Shown here: positions 58,777-64,000 of the stretch, piece after piece
Numbering within the stretch: position 1 is the stretch's first letter
How the letters are laid out: the number at the start of each line of letters is the position of its first letter
Assembly: GCA_012845835.1 (NCBI GenBank)
Contig: JABAKD010000022.1
Location: forward strand, 6,521,542-6,585,541
Source: Undaria pinnatifida
Taxonomy: Eukaryota > Sar > Phaeophyceae > Laminariales > Alariaceae
DNA: 64,000 nt
Direction: 5' to 3'
Translations under genes and position numbers: made by a program
The notes under the pieces: model-generated
Database searches by the model: none
What the model was told of the DNA's origin: nothing
The model's input: the letters and a program-made list of their open reading frames with translations, nothing else

Positions 58777-59138
58777 CTGTTAAGGGTATTAGTCCGTTTG
58801 ACCACTTGCGAAAGGTTAACCAATACCTTACCCAAACTAAGCCTTATAACACTCTTCCCCCCTGAAACGGCGGGATAGCAGGTCGGCCGGATATACGGCG
58901 GACCTGTCAATATCCAAGCCGTTTCATTTCCTGGACATACCGGGGAGAGCATTTTTCAAGTTCGACATGGGGAAAGTCTGAAAAAGTTTATCATGGTGGA
59001 TGTGGGGCTTGAACCCACGACCCAAAAAATCCATGGACTGTCGACGACGCCATTTGCTAAGGAATTAGTGGGGTATTAGTCCGTTTGACCACTTGCAAAA
59101 GGTTAACCAAAATCTTACCCAAACTAAGCCTTATAACA
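58777..59138 (-). mobile_element. TRIM element, complete copy 3
   Basis: LTRs at 58777-58857 and about 59053-59138, interior of about 195 bp. On the minus strand tggcgtcgtcgac follows the 5' LTR, then the T-arm piece with a perfect 5 bp stem (GTGGG TTCAAGC CCCAC), then the purine tract before the 3' LTR. The flanks gtacc (58772-58776) and atacc (59140-59144) are a possible imperfect target duplication. Confidence 0.8.
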
Positions 59139-59271
59139 TATACCTATATTACTTGCACGAGTATGAACTATGTCGATGTGCCCGAACTACCACGCTCGAG
59201 GCCGGGGACGCAGTCGCCACTCACTCGCAAAATGATGCAGTGTGGCTTTTTGTTTTCCTGGCGCAGTAGTT

Positions 59272-59995
59272 ATTATAAAAATTAAAATACACTCCAGATG
59301 TGAGATGGAAGATTTCGTCGAAACTCATCTTTGCAAGCTGTGTGTGATACTCCGATCGCGCGTATTACGAGTTGTGTGTCCTCATTAAGGATATAGGTCG
59401 GCGACTCCCCTTGCCACTACAGTGTAGCTATCAGGGTCAACAGGGTGATATTAGTCAGTCTGTGCGCGGAAAATGTAAAACCCGTTCCTGAGGGGGACAA
59501 AATCTGACAGCTGTGGAAGGAAATGCATCAGTTTATCAAGTGAATCCTGTACGTCGGATAACCAGCTAGGGGAGGGTGGAGTTTTTAAGGACATGGGGGC
59601 CTGATTTTGATCAAAAGGGGGGCGGGAGGGGGGGAGGGGGGGAGGGACAGGTGGGGCAGGTCAACTTGTGCGTGGAAACTATAAATCCTTCTTGTGGGGG
59701 AGGGGGGGGGGGATGTGGCGGGGGGGGGGCGGGGGGCAGGGGGGGAGGGCCTTAGGTCGCATAGATGTAGGGGTTTGCTATACGCGTGGTGCGAGGTCTA
59801 GGCGATGGTACGGGTGGTAGGGAAGTAGGGGGCGTTGGGGGCGGGGGTGGGTAGGAATTGCAGCAGCGGCATGGACGGTGCTAAAACGATAACGAGGCGA
59901 TATCCAGGGCGTGGAAGTGTTTATTACTCTGGCGGATTTCGATATTAGGTGGGGCGTTTAAGCAAGAGAAAGCGAGGAGAAAAGAAAATAAAAGG
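59272..59995 (+). repeat. Repeat family R1, long copy 2
   Basis: Colinear with 55021-55765 at high identity. The core, the gcatcagtttatcaag block, the G-rich interior (59620-59745) and the 3' module are all present. Confidence 0.78.
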
Positions 59996-60037
59996 CGGGG
60001 GGGGGGAGGGTTTTCAAGAGGTTTAGGTCACAAATAA

Positions 60038-60560
60038 CATTAAAATACACTCCAGCTATGAGATCAAGCACTTGGTCGACACTGATCTTCGCAACATTTT
60101 GTGTGATCCTCCGATCGCGCGTATCAATATCATATATGTCATAGGGGCTTGCTATGCGCTCGGTGCTGGGTCTAGGCGATCGTGCGGGGTGTGGGGAAGG
60201 AGGGGGCATTGGAGGGGGGGGAGGGGGGGAGGGAGAATGAATGAAAGCTACGTCATAGATGGCTAGAAAGATATTGACGTCATACCAATTGCTTAGAAGT
60301 GTTTATTACTCTGGCCGATTTCGATTGTAAGTGGGGCATTTGAACGAACTGGGCGGGGGAACAAAAGACGGTGGGGGGGGCGGAGGGCGGGGATGAGTTG
60401 GAGCTACGGCATGGATAGCTAGATGGAAAATGAGATGATATCAGCTGGCTGGTAGTGTTTACTACTCTTCTAGCAGATTTTGATTTCAGGTGGTGCGTTT
60501 AAACAAGAGGGATCGGGGGAGGGGGAGGGGGGCGAGCATTTCAATATGTGCGCGGAAACT
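60038..60560 (+). repeat. Repeat family R1, rearranged copy with repeated 3' modules
   Basis: It starts with attaaaatacactccagc and the R1 core to gatcgcgcgtatc, then skips to the G-rich interior. The 3' module (gaagtgtttattactctggc ... gcgttt) occurs twice, at about 60240-60345 and 60408-60515. Tandem expansion of this module may explain the family's length variation. Confidence 0.6.
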
Positions 60561-62405
60561 ATAAACCCTTAAAGGGGACGAATCTGACGGTTGCAGCAAG
60601 AAGACACCCCTTTTTATCACCCGCCTGGTAATGTTTATTACCTCGAAGTATTGTAGAAGGTTTGATGTTACATGTAGTATGCAACCCAGTTCTTAGGTGT
60701 AGTAAACAACGTGTCAAAAGCTTCATAATTTGTTGTTGTACATGGATCGAAAGATAGGATATTTCAATCGATAGGTACAACCATGTAGATACCATTATTT
60801 TCTGACATCGCTAATTATAAGAAAGAGATACATATTATTGCCAAATACAACAGGCGAGGTGATGTGGTCATGCAATGTCACCGCCATTGAGAACGAAAGG
60901 AAGAAATGTGAATCGTTGTTGTTTTGAAAGGAACGCTTAGTGTACACGCGCTCAATTACGTTACTTCGTTAGTCATACTTCGCTTGGCATAGGTTGGGAG
61001 TTATGTCACTACCTCCTCGTGTTAGTCATGCGTGCGCTTGCCGCGTCCATATCCATGTACGCGCGTACCTACCGAAATTCAAATTTGAATGCACTACTAC
61101 TACGATGCCTACCGCGGTACCATGGGGATTTTTTTACAGCAAGTATTATTTGTTTGGGACAGAATATTACGCCAATTTGGAAATTTGGAAGTAATGTCTT
61201 GCCAAGTTTTATGTTATCGACCTCTCCATGTACATCAAGATCCGGAGAATAACTCGAGAGCACCGTTCAAATTACATTTTTTTGCGCATTTCTCGCATGC
61301 ATGTCTCGCTCAGCGACCATCCGCGTTCACGTCGAGGTGCATGCAGAACGGATAAATCAGGGCGAGGGGCGTTGGAACCGCACCCCGATGACGGCGCTCA
61401 AACGAAGCGGTTTGACCGAGAAAACCCAGGTCCAAGAATCCCATACTGAAGCCGAGACGAAAAAAGCTCCTGACCAAAAATCCCTGTCCCCTAAAAAAAA
61501 AGAATAATCATATAGACTAGTCTGCCAGATATATAGACTACATGTATATTCAATTAATCTACCTGGTAGGTATTATTAGCCTTTCGCCATAAATAATAAC
61601 CATCCATATGGTCGAACGTTGACTGCGTTTTTGTCCACTGCCGCTATTATTTGTCATTCTGGTAATAATATGTTAATTTTTATGCTACGGGATAGTCCGC
61701 CGGGTTGCACCTTCGGATGTCCTCTCAGTCAGGATTTGGGTAGTAGTGTAATATTACATATACACGGTAAAAATGGAGGTGCTCGAATGGCGAGCTTTGT
61801 TTAGAGGCCGTCCGTACGTAGCAGGAGGGGCACGTCTTCTACCGTACGTAGCATGATGATGAGATGTTACATGTGGCCTATCTATGATGCTATAAGGACT
61901 CACATGCGGAAAACACCACCAGCAAAAATATCCAGATGAGGGTGGCTTTTTTCCTGTGCCTCTTCACGACCGTTCTTGGGAGCCTGGGGTGGTTGCAGAA
62001 TCGGCCGAGTGGTGCAGGACGGAAGAAGCATTTCGACGAAGTCGTGTCGACACAACAAGCAGGGGGTCGGTAGTAAAATAATAAGTGAAAACGGTGTGCG
62101 GGTGTGACAAGACGGGAGATTCTGAAGCATTGCGACGAAGTCGTGTGAACACAAGAATTGCCTCAAGCAGAAGAAAATGGTATGATATTACTGTAAGGAG
62201 GCGGAAGGTAAAGCATATTGTATGTGTCTAACCATGAGTGGGCGACCGACCGAGTTCACATCATCAGATCAAAGTACATGTACCCCCGGTACCAATGGAA
62301 TTGTGCGAACGCAAGCAGGAACAGGTGAAAAACAGGGCGAAAAAAACAACATCGAGCATGTACAACCATGCGAGAGCCAGCGAGCGTGTTCACGTCACAT
62401 TCAAG
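60561..62405. other. Region without recognisable genes
   Basis: Short ORFs only. The block gaagcatt-cgacgaagtcgtgt occurs twice in direct orientation (62027-62048 and 62124-62147), about 98 bp apart. Nothing else stands out. Confidence 0.4.
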
Positions 62406-62410
62406 TATAT

Positions 62411-62735
62411 GCCGGTCGCCCCGGTGGCGTATCAGGTTATCCTCGAGCCTGGTATAAGTCAGTTTCGTGAGTTCGAGCCCCGCCGAGTGCATACTCGTAT
62501 GGATTCGTTGGGATTTTTTCTTGTGCTCAAATTGTAATTGACTTGCGGAAAGCGCGAGAGCGTGAGTCAGCAACATTCGATGAAAAATCGACGAGCAGTG
62601 GGAGTGCTGGACCCTATGCGCGATAAAAATTGAAGGCAAGAACCGGGGGGGAGAAGGGACGACACCTGTGACCACGGCTTGTCCAGAAGCTGGAAAGTAG
62701 AAGTGTGCGAAAAAAAAAAAAAATATATATATATA
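62411..62735 (+). mobile_element. tRNA-derived SINE, copy 3
   Basis: Box A region ggtggcgtatcaggtta (62423) and box B gagttcgagccccg (62469) are 46 bases apart. The body is like copies 1 and 2, with a small insertion (aattgtaattgac). The tail is a pure A run followed by TA repeats (62710-62735). Confidence 0.8.
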
Positions 62736-63351
62736 CCCCGCACCAGGTTAAAATGGCATCGAGCGTGTGCGACCACGAACAAGCGTGTTCAAATTACAGT
62801 AGTAGTATCAATAGTATTAATAGTAGACTAAAACAGTAGACTGTACGCCCTTGCATCAGGATCATGGGATCAGGATCAGGTGTGTACGATGTCCACATTT
62901 CGAGGGACGATGTGATCCAGGCTGTTGTTGTACTGTTCGGGAGGAGCCGTTCGCACCCCCAATGATATTCCCATGCCTCTTACCACAAGTTTGGCGTCGA
63001 GGCCATGAGATCCTCCGCGGTGTCCTCTGCCTCGCTGCACGGCACTACGTTGCGATTGGTTAAAGCCATTTTGAGACCTTCGCAGCCGAGGTTGCTCTTC
63101 CTTCACTGCCGACTGATGTGTGATGACCCTCTAAATGCCCGTTCCTCCTGCCTTCATATGAATTCGCCGTAAAAACCACGAGGTGAACGTCCGGCTATCG
63201 GTGATGGTACCCGATCGCGGCGGTAGTGAAAAAAGGTGGTGATGCGTCGGAAGAGCAAAAGAAGCGCAGTCCAATGTTCAACACCACCAGATACCTGGTA
63301 AATATTAACAAATTTTAACAACCCAGAAAATTCTGTGGGTGGTGCGCCTTT

Positions 63352-63455
63352 CCAAAGCACACAGCATCCATGACCCACGACGGCCAAAGCACAGCATCCA
63401 CGGCGGCCAAAGCACATAATCAACGACGGCTGAAACACAGCACCCAGGACGGCCG
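63352..63455 (+). repeat. Short minisatellite, units about 26-30 bp
   Basis: The block aaagcac-cagcatcca-gacggcc recurs about four times (63354, 63385, 63411, 63440) with drift. Frames across it carry no motif. Confidence 0.7.
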
Positions 63456-63944
63456 GCCGCACTTCACAAGCCATAACATCTAAGCACAGGTCACCCCATA
63501 ACGTCCCGGCCACGGTTCGGGTTAGTCATCTGGCCGGGGTAGTGTTGCCTTCCCCCGGCCACCTCACCCTGCGGATTTTAACAACAGCAACAACCTTACA
63601 TCTTCAATTCTTCCGCGTTCAATCTCCCACTTCACGACAGCAGCAGCAGCGGTTCCGTACGTGCTGATCAAACACCCGCCAGTTCCCTGCACCCTGCTTT
63701 TTTATTCGAAATTTGCTTTTGTGCTACCCTCCGTATCCTTCCTTCCCTCCTGATTGATCGAGCCCTCACCTCAATTAATTACCTCGCAATTTCTACGTAC
63801 TAAAATACCCCCTCATATACACGCCTTCCAAATGTATTTAAGATCAATCCCCGCTCCACAAACCCCAGGCTTCCTACGTTCAACCGTACACGATGCTGAT
63901 AGTTTCCGCCGGCTACTTTCGGGTCCTTCCGATTTTCAACAGCC

Positions 63945-64000
63945 CGTACAGCTGTCAGATTTTGTCCCCCTCAGAAACGGGTTTTATAGTTTCCGCGCAC
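63945..64000 (-). repeat. Repeat family R1, copy cut by the window end
   Basis: The last 56 bases (cagctgtcagattttgtcc, cctcagaaacgggttttat, agtttccgcgcac) match 35625-35675. The copy continues beyond 64000. Confidence 0.75.

Noticed and set aside
55021-59995. One large LTR element using the two long R1 copies as LTRs
   Set aside because: The R1 copies lack TG...CA ends, primer site and polypurine tract, the 3.5 kb between them is noncoding and contains a TRIM, and R1 also occurs alone elsewhere.

Overview
This looks like a stretch of nuclear genome from a multicellular eukaryote with long introns, most likely a brown alga or another stramenopile. The organism call is inference. It rests on exons separated by 0.5-1.5 kb introns with polypyrimidine acceptors, about 50% GC, glycine and poly-G/poly-C low complexity, WW-domain genes, and Ty3/gypsy and tyrosine-recombinase retroelement relics of a type I associate with brown algal genomes. 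There are no operons, no bacterial genes and no CRISPR. Most short ORFs are noise or decayed transposon sequence.

Layout. (1) 1-6.24 kb, + strand: the 3' half of a tyrosyl-DNA phosphodiesterase 1 (TDP1) gene. Six exons at 591-710, 1285-2107, 2844-2980, 3959-4057, 4737-5208 and 5758-6239 have compatible splice phases. The first catalytic half lies outside the window. (2) 6.3-23 kb: gene-poor, with fragments of a dead Ty3/gypsy chromovirus (about 9.84-11.85 and 17.1-18.6 kb), a decayed 1.3 kb repeat present twice (12.06-13.42 and 21.52-22.39 kb), and many small hairpins and duplications. (3) 23.2-30.9 kb, - strand: exons of a putative single-pass membrane protein with cytoplasmic WW domains. 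(4) 31-38 kb: intergenic, with a dispersed repeat (here R1), a complete TRIM element (miniature LTR retrotransposon), a 340 bp TAC microsatellite and a 30 bp minisatellite. (5) 38.46-45.42 kb: an apparently intact tyrosine-recombinase (DIRS-order, PAT/Ngaro-type) retrotransposon on the - strand, with gag (CCCH finger), RT-RNase H and tyrosine recombinase ORFs plus textbook split direct repeats. It sits between two identical 170 bp copies of host sequence. (6) 45.6-64 kb: a transposon graveyard with three near-complete copies of a tRNA-derived SINE, two more TRIMs (one hit by a 115 bp poly(A)-tailed retroposed small RNA with a 12 bp target duplication), a hAT-like MITE inserted in an R1 copy, a TA-flanked fold-back MITE, and tandem repeats.

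The most noteworthy items are the 170 bp duplication around the tyrosine-recombinase element, the structured retroposed RNA in the TRIM LTR, the TRIM family with a primer-binding site and a T-arm-like tRNA piece, the TDP1 with a serine where the second catalytic motif normally has asparagine, and inverted repeats in the TDP1 introns that could circularise or skip exons. All assignments come from reading motifs and splice phase by eye; no database search was run.
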